A stretch of DNA of 64,000 bases from contig CAWKAL010000045.1 in assembly GCA_963847575.1 (NCBI GenBank), forward strand, positions 1 through 64,000. The letters run 5' to 3'. The first letter of the stretch is position 1. The number at the start of each line of letters is the position of its first letter. The notes below the pieces were generated by a model. It was not told where the DNA came from and made no database searches. It saw only the letters and a list, made by a program, of their open reading frames with translations. The position numbers were made by a program, and so were the translations under genes. This document shows, piece after piece, positions 34,595 to 43,200 of the stretch. Source of the DNA: JASBSR01 sp963847575. GTDB taxonomy: Bacteria; Pseudomonadota; Gammaproteobacteria; SZUA-229.

Positions 34595-35638
34595 ATGTTG
34601 TTCAGTAAATCCAGTTCACCATTCGTGCTTGACGATAGCAGCGTACAGGGCATTATGCTTAAAGTGCTGTATGCGCTTGTCCCCGGGACGCTTGCCGCGA
34701 TCTGGTTCTTCGGCTGGGGCGTACTGATCAATTTAATCCTGGTGTCTATCACCTGCATCGCGGCCGAAGCCTGGGTGTTGTGGGTACGCGATCGCGCGAT
34801 CAAATCTACATTATTCGACGGCAGCGCACTGGTTACCGCGTGCCTGCTTGCACTCGCGCTGCCACCGCTGGCACCGTGGTGGCTAAGCGTGATTGCCGCG
34901 CTGTTTGCGATCCTGGTGGCAAAACATCTTTACGGCGGTCTCGGTTTTAATCCATTCAACCCGGCCATGGTCGGTTACGTCGTGGTGATGATTTCGTTCC
35001 CGCGTGAAATGACGTTCTGGACGCCACCACTCGGCGTTGCCCAGGGCTGGCCGAATTTTGTCGATACCCTGCAGATTATATTTGCCAGCACAGTGCCCGC
35101 CGGTGAAACTATCGACAGCATCACCATGGCCACCCCGATCGATACTATTAAAACCCAGCTCGGGCTGGAAAATGACATCGAGTCGACGCGAACCAGCGTG
35201 CAATATGGCCCGTTGTTCGGCGCTATCAGTGGCACCGGCTGGCAATGGATTAATGCACTGTTCCTGCTCGGCGGACTCTGGCTGGCAAAACAGAAAGTCA
35301 TCGACTGGCGTATACCGACATCTTTCCTGCTCAGCCTGGTGCTGATATCCAATATTTTCGCGGTCTACGATTACGCCAGCTTCAGTTCATCCCTGTTCCA
35401 CCTGTTCAGCGGCGGCACCATGCTGGCTGCATTTTTTATTGCGACCGACCCGGTCAGCGCATCGACCACCCCGCGCGGTCGCTGGATTTACGCCGCCGGT
35501 ATCGCGGCACTGGTTTATATCATCCGTACCTGGGGCGGTTATCCTGATGGTATCGCATTCGCCGTCGTGTTAATGAATATGGCGGTGCCGTTGATTGACT
35601 ATTACACCCAGCCGCGCACCTTCGGTAAAACCCTGTAA
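34595..35638 (+). CDS. rnfD: Rnf complex subunit D
   Basis: A 347-residue membrane subunit with about nine helices, homologous to NqrB. The segment SITMATPIDTIKTQL holds the likely covalent FMN threonine of the family, and GFNPFNPAMVGYV is characteristic. Its TAA overlaps the ATG of rnfG (TAATG). Confidence 0.95.
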   Translation: MLFSKSSSPFVLDDSSVQGIMLKVLYALVPGTLAAIWFFGWGVLINLILVSITCIAAEAWVLWVRDRAIKSTLFDGSALVTACLLALALPPLAPWWLSVIAALFAILVAKHLYGGLGFNPFNPAMVGYVVVMISFPREMTFWTPPLGVAQGWPNFVDTLQIIFASTVPAGETIDSITMATPIDTIKTQLGLENDIESTRTSVQYGPLFGAISGTGWQWINALFLLGGLWLAKQKVIDWRIPTSFLLSLVLISNIFAVYDYASFSSSLFHLFSGGTMLAAFFIATDPVSASTTPRGRWIYAAGIAALVYIIRTWGGYPDGIAFAVVLMNMAVPLIDYYTQPRTFGKTL

Positions 35639-36336
35639 TGAACCTGCATCGACAAGTCACTACCACGGCTGTGCTACTCATGCTGTTCGCTGCTACCGGC
35701 GCGGCCCTGGTAGGACTGACGCATGACACGACTGCAGACACCATTCTGCATAACGAGAAACTCACCCTGTTGCGCAAGCTCAACACCCTGGTGCCAGCCG
35801 ATAAATATGATAATGATTTACTCGATGACACAATACAGGTAGCGGCGAATGATTTGCTTGGCACCAGCGAAGTCTCCACCGTGTACCGCGCGCGTAAACA
35901 GGATCAGCCGGTCGCCGTGGTGCTGTCTCCAGTTGCACCCGGTGGTTACAACGGATCGATAGAACTGCTGGTCGGGATTTATGCCGATGGCACGCTCGCC
36001 GGCGTGCGCGTGGTAAAGCACCGCGAGACACCCGGCCTGGGCGATGCTGTCGAAGTGTCGCGTTCTGACTGGATACTGGGTTTTACCGGTAAATCGTTGA
36101 ACAACCCCGCAGAAAAACGCTGGAAAGTAACACGCGATGGCGGTGACTTCGACCAGTTTACCGGCGCCACGATTACCCCGCGCGCCGTGGTGAAAGCCGT
36201 GCACACCGCTCTGGTATACTTCAACGAACACCAGAAAATGTTGTTTGCCCGGCTTGAGCCCGCCGCAAACAAACCCGCTGACACTGCACCGACGGATACA
36301 ACAGTAACAACACAGACACCAGAACATGGCAGCTGA
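35638..36336 (+). CDS. rnfG: Rnf complex subunit G (flavoprotein)
   Basis: A 232-residue subunit with one N-terminal helix and an FMN-binding domain on the periplasmic side. The flavinylation motif is FTGATITPRAVVKAV, the second threonine of which carries covalent FMN in the family. VVKHRETPGLGDAVE is also typical. It overlaps rnfE by 11 bases. Confidence 0.95.
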   Translation: MNLHRQVTTTAVLLMLFAATGAALVGLTHDTTADTILHNEKLTLLRKLNTLVPADKYDNDLLDDTIQVAANDLLGTSEVSTVYRARKQDQPVAVVLSPVAPGGYNGSIELLVGIYADGTLAGVRVVKHRETPGLGDAVEVSRSDWILGFTGKSLNNPAEKRWKVTRDGGDFDQFTGATITPRAVVKAVHTALVYFNEHQKMLFARLEPAANKPADTAPTDTTVTTQTPEHGS

Positions 36337-37009
36337 ACAAACCAAAATCATCAAGGACGGCCTCTGGACCAACAATGTTGCGCTGGTGCAACTGCTGGGC
36401 CTGTGCCCGCTGCTTGCGGTCACCGGCAGTTTTATCAATGGCCTCGGCCTCGGCCTGGCGACCATGATGACACTGATATTGTCGAACACCTGTGTTTCGC
36501 TTATTCGCCACTGGACACGTCCCGAAGTCCGCATACCTATATTTGTACTCATCATCGCATCGATTGTGACCAGCATCGAACTCGCGATGAATGCCTGGTT
36601 TCACGAACTCTACCTGGTGCTGGGGATTTTTATTCCGCTGATTGTCACCAACTGCTCGATCATCGCACGCGCCGAAGCATTTGCATCGCGTAACACAGTG
36701 TTTGATTCCGCGCTCGACGGTTTTATGATGGGCCTGGGTTTCCTGCTGGTGCTGGTCACACTGGGGAGCCTGCGCGAAATCATCGGCCAGGGTTCATTGT
36801 TTGCCAATGCGCATTTGATGTTCGGCGAAAGCGCGCGCAGTGTCGAACTCACGCTCGGCGAAAGCTACCCGGGATTTTTGCTCGCCATCCTGCCACCCGG
36901 CGCATTCATCGGGCTCGGCCTGCTGATCGCGCTCAAGAACACCATTGACCGCCGCAGCAAACAAAAACAGGCAGTCAAGCTCACAGGCAGCCAGCCCGCA
37001 AGTGCATAA
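36326..37009 (+). CDS. rnfE: Rnf complex subunit E
   Basis: A 227-residue membrane subunit related to RnfA (six helices). LLGLCPLLAVTGSFINGLGL and VTNCSIIARAEAFASR contain the cysteines that share the 2Fe-2S cluster with RnfA. The start at 36326 gives MAAEQTKIIKDGLWTNN, the normal family start. The next gene, nth, follows in 14 bases. Confidence 0.95.
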   Translation: MAAEQTKIIKDGLWTNNVALVQLLGLCPLLAVTGSFINGLGLGLATMMTLILSNTCVSLIRHWTRPEVRIPIFVLIIASIVTSIELAMNAWFHELYLVLGIFIPLIVTNCSIIARAEAFASRNTVFDSALDGFMMGLGFLLVLVTLGSLREIIGQGSLFANAHLMFGESARSVELTLGESYPGFLLAILPPGAFIGLGLLIALKNTIDRRSKQKQAVKLTGSQPASA

Positions 37010-37023
37010 CGCAGATCAGCTGA

Positions 37024-37659
37024 ATGAATGCACAAAAACGCCACGAGATATTTTCGCGTCTGAGAAAGAACAACCCCGAACCCACCACCGAACTCAAATA
37101 CGACACGCCCTTTGAGTTACTGATTGCGGTAATCCTTTCCGCACAGGCCACCGATGTCAGCGTCAACAAGGCAACAACAAAACTCTTCCCCGTTGCAAAC
37201 ACACCGAAAGCGATTTACAAACTCGGTGAGGCCGGCCTGAAAAAATACATAAAGACCATTGGCCTATATAACAGCAAGGCCGCTAACATTATCAAGACCT
37301 GCAGAATACTCGTCGATGAATACAACAGCGAAGTACCGCAGGAGCAGCAGCAGCTCGAAGCCCTGCCCGGTGTCGGCCGCAAGACTGCCAACGTGGTACG
37401 TAACACCGCGTTTGGCCATCCGACGATTGCAGTGGACACCCATATCTTTCGTGTATCCAATCGCACAAAAATCGCGCCCGGCAAAACCGTGCTCGAAGTC
37501 GAAAAGAAATTAATTAAATTTGTCCCCGAAGAATTCAAAAAAGACGCGCATCACTGGCTGATTCTGCACGGACGTTACACCTGCATCGCGCGCAAGCCAC
37601 GTTGTGGTTCGTGCGTGATTGAGGATTTATGTGAATACAAGGACAAACAAATCGAATAA
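37024..37659 (+). CDS. nth: Endonuclease III
   Basis: DNA glycosylase/AP lyase for oxidised pyrimidines. The 211 residues contain the helix-hairpin-helix LPGVGRKTANVV with the catalytic Lys, the Asp in AVDTHIFRV, and the C-terminal 4Fe-4S site CIARKPRCGSCVIEDLC (C-x6-C-x2-C-x5-C). It is the usual last gene of the gammaproteobacterial rnf operon. Confidence 0.97.
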   Translation: MNAQKRHEIFSRLRKNNPEPTTELKYDTPFELLIAVILSAQATDVSVNKATTKLFPVANTPKAIYKLGEAGLKKYIKTIGLYNSKAANIIKTCRILVDEYNSEVPQEQQQLEALPGVGRKTANVVRNTAFGHPTIAVDTHIFRVSNRTKIAPGKTVLEVEKKLIKFVPEEFKKDAHHWLILHGRYTCIARKPRCGSCVIEDLCEYKDKQIE

Positions 37660-37668
37660 AAATAATCA

Positions 37669-37806
37669 GTCTACGGATGAACGCAAATGAACACGGATGT
37701 AAGATTAGTAAAACAGCACTGCAGTATCAATGCGGACTGTGCACCAGTATTGCGAAGAAAGATTCTACATTGAATTTATCTGTGTTCATCCGCGTTCATC
37801 CGTGGA
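37669..37806. repeat. Inverted intergenic repeat element R2 (GGATGAACGC type)
   Basis: The left arm at 37669-37704 (AGTCTACGGATGAACGCAAA start) and the right arm at 37774-37806 (ending CGTTCATCCGTGGAT) are inverted copies of tandem GGATGAACGC/GGATGAACAC units. It starts nine bases after nth and precedes the DUF1841 gene. The arms are about 70 bases apart, with unrelated sequence between them. Confidence 0.85.
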
Positions 37807-37861
37807 TAATTATTTCATTACCTCTGTTAAACTGGTGCACAACCCAACCACAGTAATCATC

Positions 37862-38311
37862 ATGTTCGGTAACGACCGCAATCAGCTCAGAAAAGTTTTC
37901 TACGACTGCTGGCAGGCTAAACAGTCGGGTGCTCCGCTGGACGCCATGCAGCAGATGATTGCGCGCATTATCGAACTTCACCCCGAATATCACAGCTTGC
38001 TACAAAACCCTGACGCGCTGGATCGCGACTACCTGCCCGAGCATGGCGAGACCAATCCCTTCCTGCACATGAGCATGCACATCGCACTGGGTGAACAGCT
38101 GGCAATAGACCGCCCTGCGGGCATTCTGAGCTGCTATCAAACACTGACAGACAAGGCCGGCTCGGCCCACGAAGCCGAGCATGAAATGATGGAATGCCTG
38201 GCCGAGGCGCTGTGGCAGGCTCAGCGCCAGCAACAAATGCCGGATGAGGCGGCCTACCTCGACTGCATACGCATCCGCGCGGGATTGAAAAAAAAATCAG
38301 ACAAGGTGTGA
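37862..38311 (+). CDS. DUF1841 family protein
   Basis: A 149-residue cytoplasmic protein. FGNDRNQLRKVFYDCWQAKQ and NPFLHMSMHIALGEQLAIDR are the family signatures I recall for DUF1841, found beside nth or rnf in several gammaproteobacteria. There is a small possible metal site (ETNPFLHMSMH, HEAEHEMMECL with spaced His and Glu), but no function is established. The ATG at 37862 is chosen because the longer frame reads through the repeat element. Confidence 0.85.
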   Translation: MFGNDRNQLRKVFYDCWQAKQSGAPLDAMQQMIARIIELHPEYHSLLQNPDALDRDYLPEHGETNPFLHMSMHIALGEQLAIDRPAGILSCYQTLTDKAGSAHEAEHEMMECLAEALWQAQRQQQMPDEAAYLDCIRIRAGLKKKSDKV

Positions 38312-38409
38312 ACTCATCAATTCGGCCATTGTCTTTGAAAGCGTGAACAATGTACACTCGGTTTCCCAAATGGGGAGACTTAGCCATCTAAAACTGGAGA
38401 ACTTAAATA

Positions 38410-38733
38410 ATGTCAAACAACACACTCAAAAAATCTCTTGCTGTTGCCATGGGCGCAAGCTTCGCAGCAGCAATGGCCGTATCACCTGTTGCCAATGCTG
38501 ACAGCAACCCGTTCGGCATGAGCAAGCTGTCAAGCGGTTACATGCAAGTAGCAGAAGGCAAATGCGGTGAAGGCAAGTGCGGCGAAGGCAAGACAAAGAA
38601 AGAAGGCAAATGCGGTGAAGGCAAATGTGGCGAAGGCAAGAAAGCCGAAGGCAAATGCGGTGAAGGCAAATGCGGCGAAGACAAAATGAAGAAAGAAGGC
38701 AAATGTGGCGGTGAAAAAGAAGACGCTGAATAA
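38410..38733 (+). CDS. hvfA: HvfA-like RiPP precursor with seven EGKCG motifs
   Basis: A 107-residue exported peptide. Residues 1-30 form a signal peptide (SLAVAMGASFAAAMAVSPVA, cut after ANA). A short neck (residues 31-48) leads to a core with seven EGKCG motifs, with cysteines at 52, 57, 68, 73, 83, 88 and 99. The motifs come in three pairs, each followed by a Lys-rich linker (TKK, KA, MKK), and one final single. In the Haemophilus HvfA peptide such EGKCG cysteines are turned by HvfB/HvfC into copper-binding oxazolone-thioamide groups. The matching modification genes lie at 41020-42646, so the same chemistry is inferred here. A good GGAG site precedes the ATG and a terminator follows the gene. 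Confidence 0.9.
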   Translation: MSNNTLKKSLAVAMGASFAAAMAVSPVANADSNPFGMSKLSSGYMQVAEGKCGEGKCGEGKTKKEGKCGEGKCGEGKKAEGKCGEGKCGEDKMKKEGKCGGEKEDAE

Positions 38734-38755
38734 GCCCTTCAAACATTGCATACTA

Positions 38756-38785
38756 AAAAGCCCCGGCATTGTCCGGGGTTTTTTT
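38756..38785 (+). terminator. Intrinsic terminator after the precursor gene
   Basis: AAAAGCCCCGG, the loop CATTGT and CCGGGGTTTTTTT. The hairpin lies 22 bases after the hvfA stop and 134 bases before the next gene. It probably lets the precursor be transcribed in excess over the downstream enzymes by partial read-through, or it separates two units. Confidence 0.88.
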
Positions 38786-38919
38786 ATGTTCATTTACCAG
38801 TAAATATGTTACACATTTAAATCCGCACCAGGTTAACGCTGATATCTGCACAAGAATAACAAGCATAACAGGCAGCCTTGAATATCAGGGTTTACTTATA
38901 AACGAGGAGGAATATCAGC

Positions 38920-40455
38920 ATGTTTTCAGGTGAGTCAGTAGGACTGGAAATTCTTGGCTGGATGACAACGCTATTCATCGTTGCCGTCGGCGGCTTTATA
39001 CTTTTTCTGATCGGCGTTTATATCTCCGATGTCACCCAGACCAAGCAGGCAATTCGGCGCAACTACCCGATCATTGGCCATTTCCGTTATTACTTCGAGC
39101 ACATGGGTACGTTCTTCCGCCAGTATTTTTTCGCCATGGATCGCGAAGAAATGCCATTCAACCGCGCGCAACGTTCATGGGTGTATCGTGCCGCCAAGGA
39201 CATCGATAACACGGTTGCCTTCGGCTCTACACGCGATCTGCGGCCTGCAGGCACCATGCTGTTTGTGAATTGCGCCTTCCCCACACTGGGTCAGGATGCG
39301 GTTGATCCCGAGCCGGTCACTATCGGCGAAGGCTATTGCGAGAAACCCTATACCACGTCCTCGCTGATCAATATTTCCGGCATGAGCTACGGCGCCATTT
39401 CCAAACCCGCGGTACAGGCACTGTCCTATGGCGCGATGAAAGCGGGCAGCTGGATTAACACCGGTGAAGGCGGACTTTCACCCTATCACCTCGAAGGCGG
39501 CGCGGACATCGTGCTGCAGATCGGCACGGCAAAATACGGTGTGCGCGATGAAGCCGGAAACCTGTCGGATGAAAAACTGCGCGAAGCCGCTGCCCACGAG
39601 CAGGTTCGCATGTTCGAAATCAAGATGTCGCAGGGCGCCAAGCCCGGCAAGGGCGGCATGTTGCCTGGTGCCAAGGTCGATGCTGAAATTTCAGCCATAC
39701 GCGGCATCCCCATCGGTACCGATTCCATTAGCCCAAACCGTCACACTGAAATTACTTCTAACGACGCATTGCTGGACATGATCGAACGCGTGCGCACGGT
39801 CACCGGAAAACCGACCGGCTTCAAGGTGGTGCTGGGTGATGACATCTGGATCAATGAACTCTGCGCCTGCATCGTGAAACGCGGCATTGCATCCGCGCCT
39901 GACTTTATTACCGTGGACAGCTCCGACGGCGGCACCGGCGCGGCCCCGATGAGCCTGCTGGATTATGTCGGCCTGCCGGTGACAGAAAGCCTGCCGCTAC
40001 TGGTCGATGCACTCAATCGTCACGGCCTGCGTCCGCGCGTGCGCGTGGTAGCTTCCGGCAAGTTGATTAACCCCAGCGATGTCGCCTGGGCATTGTGCGC
40101 GGGAACGGATTTCGTCACTTCTGCGCGCGGCTTCATGTTTGCACTTGGCTGTATCCAGGCACTGCAATGCAACAAGAACACCTGCCCCACCGGTATCACC
40201 ACGCACGACAAAAAACTGCAAAAAGGCCTGGTGGCCGAGCAGAAATCCACACGCGTACTCAATTTCATCAAGAACATTGAATATGAAGTCGGCGTGATCG
40301 CGCATTCATGCGGCGTACGCTCACCGCGCGACCTGAAACGTCAGCACGTCCGCATCGTGCAGGACAACGGTCATACCGTCGCGCTCAGCCAGTTGTGGCC
40401 CGATATAAGCCCACTCGCAGAACCGCTGGCCTCACAGGTATCACAGGCGCATTGA
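38920..40455 (+). CDS. FMN-binding glutamate synthase-like flavoenzyme, membrane-anchored
   Basis: A 511-residue protein with one N-terminal membrane helix (TTLFIVAVGGFILFLIGVYI, residues 16-35) and the FMN/Fe-S domain of glutamate synthase large subunits without the glutaminase domain. Seen are ISGMSYGAISKPAVQALSYG, TGEGGLSPYHLEGG, QGAKPGKGGMLPG, VDSSDGGTGAAP and CIQALQCNKNTCPTG (Fe-S cysteines). A GAGGAGG site precedes the ATG. Stand-alone proteins of this kind have no settled substrate. Its place between the HvfA-like precursor and the DoxX-DUF692 genes suggests a redox step linked to the peptide. Canonical hvf operons, as I know them, do not include it. Confidence 0.88.
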   Translation: MFSGESVGLEILGWMTTLFIVAVGGFILFLIGVYISDVTQTKQAIRRNYPIIGHFRYYFEHMGTFFRQYFFAMDREEMPFNRAQRSWVYRAAKDIDNTVAFGSTRDLRPAGTMLFVNCAFPTLGQDAVDPEPVTIGEGYCEKPYTTSSLINISGMSYGAISKPAVQALSYGAMKAGSWINTGEGGLSPYHLEGGADIVLQIGTAKYGVRDEAGNLSDEKLREAAAHEQVRMFEIKMSQGAKPGKGGMLPGAKVDAEISAIRGIPIGTDSISPNRHTEITSNDALLDMIERVRTVTGKPTGFKVVLGDDIWINELCACIVKRGIASAPDFITVDSSDGGTGAAPMSLLDYVGLPVTESLPLLVDALNRHGLRPRVRVVASGKLINPSDVAWALCAGTDFVTSARGFMFALGCIQALQCNKNTCPTGITTHDKKLQKGLVAEQKSTRVLNFIKNIEYEVGVIAHSCGVRSPRDLKRQHVRIVQDNGHTVALSQLWPDISPLAEPLASQVSQAH

Positions 40456-40533
40456 ACTCGACGCGACACATCCAGTCCATAGCTGGGTGTACGCATTAAA
40501 TAATAACTACCAATAGTAAAAGGGGAATCTAAT

Positions 40534-41001
40534 ATGCAAGCCATCATCTCACTCGGATGCGGTATACACGGTCTACTGAACAAACTGGGCGGGTGGTTGC
40601 CACAACTGGGGCTGCGTTTCCTGCTGGCATACGAATTCTGGGAAGCAGGCATTGAAAAATTCAATGGCAGCAACTGGTTCGTTGATTTTGCTGATCAATT
40701 TCCATTTCCTTTTAATATCATTCCACCCGACATCAGCTGGTTCCTGGCGACCTGGACTGAACTCCTCGGTGCTGCTGCGCTGGTCATCGGGCTGGGCACG
40801 CGCTTTGCGGCCGCTTCATTAATCATCCTTGACCTGGTTGCATGGTATAGCGTGCATGCCGACAGTGGATACAATGTGTGCAGCAACGGCTTTAAACTGC
40901 CCCTGATATACCTGGTGATGTTTATACCGCTGTTGCTAAGCGGCCCTGGTAAGGCCAGTATTGATCACTTGCTGGCTAAACGCTTTGGCTGCAATTCTTA
41001 A
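40534..41001 (+). CDS. DoxX family membrane protein (HvfD-like)
   Basis: A 155-residue protein with four membrane helices (RFLLAYEFWEAGIEKFNGSN, WTELLGAAALVIGLGTRFAA, PLIYLVMFIPLLLSGPGKA). It belongs to the DoxX/DoxD group, which often accompanies DUF692 enzymes in RiPP metallophore clusters. A quinone-linked or redox supporting role is supposed but not shown. It is followed after 18 bases by the DUF692 gene. Confidence 0.88.
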   Translation: MQAIISLGCGIHGLLNKLGGWLPQLGLRFLLAYEFWEAGIEKFNGSNWFVDFADQFPFPFNIIPPDISWFLATWTELLGAAALVIGLGTRFAAASLIILDLVAWYSVHADSGYNVCSNGFKLPLIYLVMFIPLLLSGPGKASIDHLLAKRFGCNS

Positions 41002-41019
41002 TACGCAAAGGGTTTTTGT

Positions 41020-41883
41020 ATGAAAACACAACACTACCCGGTACAGGGGGCAGGCCTCGGACTGCGGCGCGAGATCATGGATGACATGCTCGCGGCCTCA
41101 CTCGACCAGGTCAGCTTCATGGAAGTGGCGCCTGAAAACTGGATTGGTGTTGGCGGAAAATTTGGCAAACAATTGCGCGCATTTACCGAGCGTTTTGATT
41201 TCGTCTGTCACGGCCTGTCACTTTCCATCGGCAGCCCTTCGGGTCTCGATGAAGCATTCGTCAAACAGGTTGGGATTTTTCTGCGTGAACATGGCGTGAA
41301 GTATTACAGCGAGCATCTGACTTATTGCTCTGACGATGGCCATTTGTACGACCTGCTACCGATACCGTTCACCGAAGAAGCCGTGCATTATGTGGCTGAG
41401 CGCATTCGTCGTGTGCAGGACATTCTTGGCCAGCAGATTGCCATGGAAAATGCATCTTATTATTCGCCAGCACCCGGCAGCGACATGAGTGAAATTGATT
41501 TTATCAATGCTGTGCTCACAGAAGCTGATTGCGGCTTACTGATCGACGTGAATAATATTTATGTCAATTCAGTCAATCACGCGTATGACCCGATTGAATT
41601 TATGAAGCAACTGCCAGCAGAACGCATCAGGTATGCGCATATTGCCGGCCATTACAATGAGGCTGCTGACCTGATTGTTGATACCCACGGCGCAGATGTA
41701 ATTGACCCGGTATGGGATATCCTTGACAAAGCCTATGCACACTTCGGTGTGTTTCCAACATTGCTGGAACGCGATTTTAATATTCCGCCAGTCACCGAAT
41801 TACTTGGTGAAGTCGATACTATCATTGAGTACCAGGACAAATGGAAACACGATAAAACGCGACAGGGCCGCGCGCATGGCTAA
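41020..41883 (+). CDS. hvfB: DUF692 multinuclear non-haem iron oxidase (HvfB-like)
   Basis: A 287-residue TIM-barrel enzyme of the MNIO (DUF692) family. The metal-ligand pattern is clear: EVAPENW (near residue 32), CHGLSLSIGSPSG, YYSEHLTY, AMENASYYSP, LLIDVNNIYVNS, YAHIAGH, VDTHG and LERDFNIP. Family members use two or three iron ions and oxygen to rebuild cysteine side chains in peptide substrates, as in methanobactin or HvfA maturation. It overlaps the next gene by eight bases, so enzyme and partner are translationally coupled. The likely substrate is the EGKCG peptide encoded upstream. Confidence 0.94.
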   Translation: MKTQHYPVQGAGLGLRREIMDDMLAASLDQVSFMEVAPENWIGVGGKFGKQLRAFTERFDFVCHGLSLSIGSPSGLDEAFVKQVGIFLREHGVKYYSEHLTYCSDDGHLYDLLPIPFTEEAVHYVAERIRRVQDILGQQIAMENASYYSPAPGSDMSEIDFINAVLTEADCGLLIDVNNIYVNSVNHAYDPIEFMKQLPAERIRYAHIAGHYNEAADLIVDTHGADVIDPVWDILDKAYAHFGVFPTLLERDFNIPPVTELLGEVDTIIEYQDKWKHDKTRQGRAHG

Positions 41884-42646
41884 CAGTTCACTGCCCGGAT
41901 TTAAACAGACGCAATACGAATTAACAGCACACCTGCGTGATCCGAAGCACAACCCCGCGCCGGCAAATATCGAAGATCGTCGCCTGGCTATTTACCGCGA
42001 GCTGATTTATAACAACATCGAAGGTTTCCTTTCCAACGGATTCCCGGTGATCCGGTCAATCTACAGCGACGACCACTGGCACAGCATGGTTCGTGATTTT
42101 CTCGCCCGCCACCAGTCAAACTCTCCCTATTTCCTGGAAATTTCCCAGGAGTTCCTGGCCTACCTGGATAATGAACGAGAGCCTCAGCCTGAAGATCCCA
42201 CAGGCCTGCTCGAGCTTGCGCATTACGAGTGGGTCGAACTGGCTCTCAGCGTGGCAGATGAATCGATCGACATGACAGCTGTCGATCCGAACGCCGACCT
42301 GCTCGAAGGCCATCCGTTACTGTCGCCTGTCGCCTGGCCGCTGGCTTACCAGTTTCCGGTACACAAGATGTCAGCAGACTATCTGCCCGAGGTTGCGCCC
42401 GAACAACCGACCTATCTCGTGGTCTATCGCAACCGTAACGATGAAGTTAAGTTTATGGAGACCAATCCTGTCACCGCACGTCTGCTGCACTTGATACAGC
42501 AAAATCCGTCAATCACCGGCAGACAGGCGATTGAACAGATTGCCGTCGAAATGCAACACCCTAATCCTGACATCGTCATGCAGGGTGGACAAGCTGCACT
42601 GCACGAACTGCAGGCGTCCGGCATACTGACGGGGTGCCAGAAGTGA
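41876..42646 (+). CDS. hvfC: DUF2063 family MNIO partner protein (HvfC-like)
   Basis: A 256-residue protein with an N-terminal DUF2063 domain (LPGFKQTQYELTAHLRDP, RRLAIYRELIYNNIEGFLSN, VIRSIYSDDHWHSMVRDFL). A C-terminal wHTH-like part follows (YLVVYRNRNDEVKFMETNPV). Such partners bind the precursor and present it to the DUF692 enzyme. I use the ATG at 41876 (GCGCATGGCTAAC), overlapping the hvfB stop. The larger open frame from 41702 is antisense-like text over hvfB. Confidence 0.92.
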   Translation: MANSSLPGFKQTQYELTAHLRDPKHNPAPANIEDRRLAIYRELIYNNIEGFLSNGFPVIRSIYSDDHWHSMVRDFLARHQSNSPYFLEISQEFLAYLDNEREPQPEDPTGLLELAHYEWVELALSVADESIDMTAVDPNADLLEGHPLLSPVAWPLAYQFPVHKMSADYLPEVAPEQPTYLVVYRNRNDEVKFMETNPVTARLLHLIQQNPSITGRQAIEQIAVEMQHPNPDIVMQGGQAALHELQASGILTGCQK

Positions 42647-42751
42647 CTCTACAGCATCGATAACGTGATGCCCGTCATGGCTTGAACACATGTTTTTGGA
42701 TAAAATGCGACATCTGGATTGTCATTGCCCGACGAGAAATGGAGCAGAATC

Positions 42752-43141
42752 TTGAATACATTCGAACTCAATTTTGCCAGGATCAACCTGTTAAGAGATG
42801 ATATTGCCGAAGTCATCATTCATAACGGGATTGAACTCAATGTTGACATGGTCAATGAGTACCATGACTTTCTCATTACCCATCTAACGCCGCCGTTTTC
42901 ATTATTGATCAACAAGGTAAATTCATATACCTACGATTTTGATGCACAGCAAACGCTGGCCACGATTGAACACATAAACGCCATGGCAGTCGTTGCCTAC
43001 AAACGAAGTGCAGTCATTACCACCGAGTACCTGGCTTCTCAGCCGCGTGAAAAACAATGGAACCTGCAAATATTTTCAGATCGCGAATCCGCAATGCAAT
43101 GGCTCACAACAGAACAGGATTCCTGTGCGACGCCCGCCTGA
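42752..43141 (+). CDS. SpoIIAA/STAS-like small protein
   Basis: A protein of about 129 residues (FELNFARINLLRDDIAEVII, PPFSLLINKVNSYTYDF, FSDRESAMQWLTTEQ) that resembles the SpoIIAA-like proteins of gammaproteobacteria and marine bacteroidetes. No enzymatic motif is seen. Start choice: a TTG at 42752 has GGAG eight bases before it, whereas a TTG at 42719 would add 11 residues without a ribosome site. It follows hvfC by 105 bases and could belong to the same unit. Confidence 0.55.
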   Translation: MNTFELNFARINLLRDDIAEVIIHNGIELNVDMVNEYHDFLITHLTPPFSLLINKVNSYTYDFDAQQTLATIEHINAMAVVAYKRSAVITTEYLASQPREKQWNLQIFSDRESAMQWLTTEQDSCATPA

Positions 43142-43200
43142 GGCCTAACCGAGTTAAAGCTGCCAAATTGACTCGTACTAGCGCCAGCTTCTGGAGTATC

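Noticed and set aside
38553..38705. Short regular DNA repeats that look like a CRISPR-like array
   Set aside because: They are in-frame codons of the EGKCG motifs of the HvfA-like precursor, with no unique spacers of constant length and no cas genes.
38426..38793. Antisense open frames rich in Cys, His, Leu and Phe
   Set aside because: They are shadows of the repetitive precursor gene, which has a signal peptide, ribosome site and cluster context on the plus strand.
41702..41875. N-terminal extension of the hvfC frame
   Set aside because: It lies inside hvfB in another frame and has no family residues. The ATG at 41876 gives the normal start.
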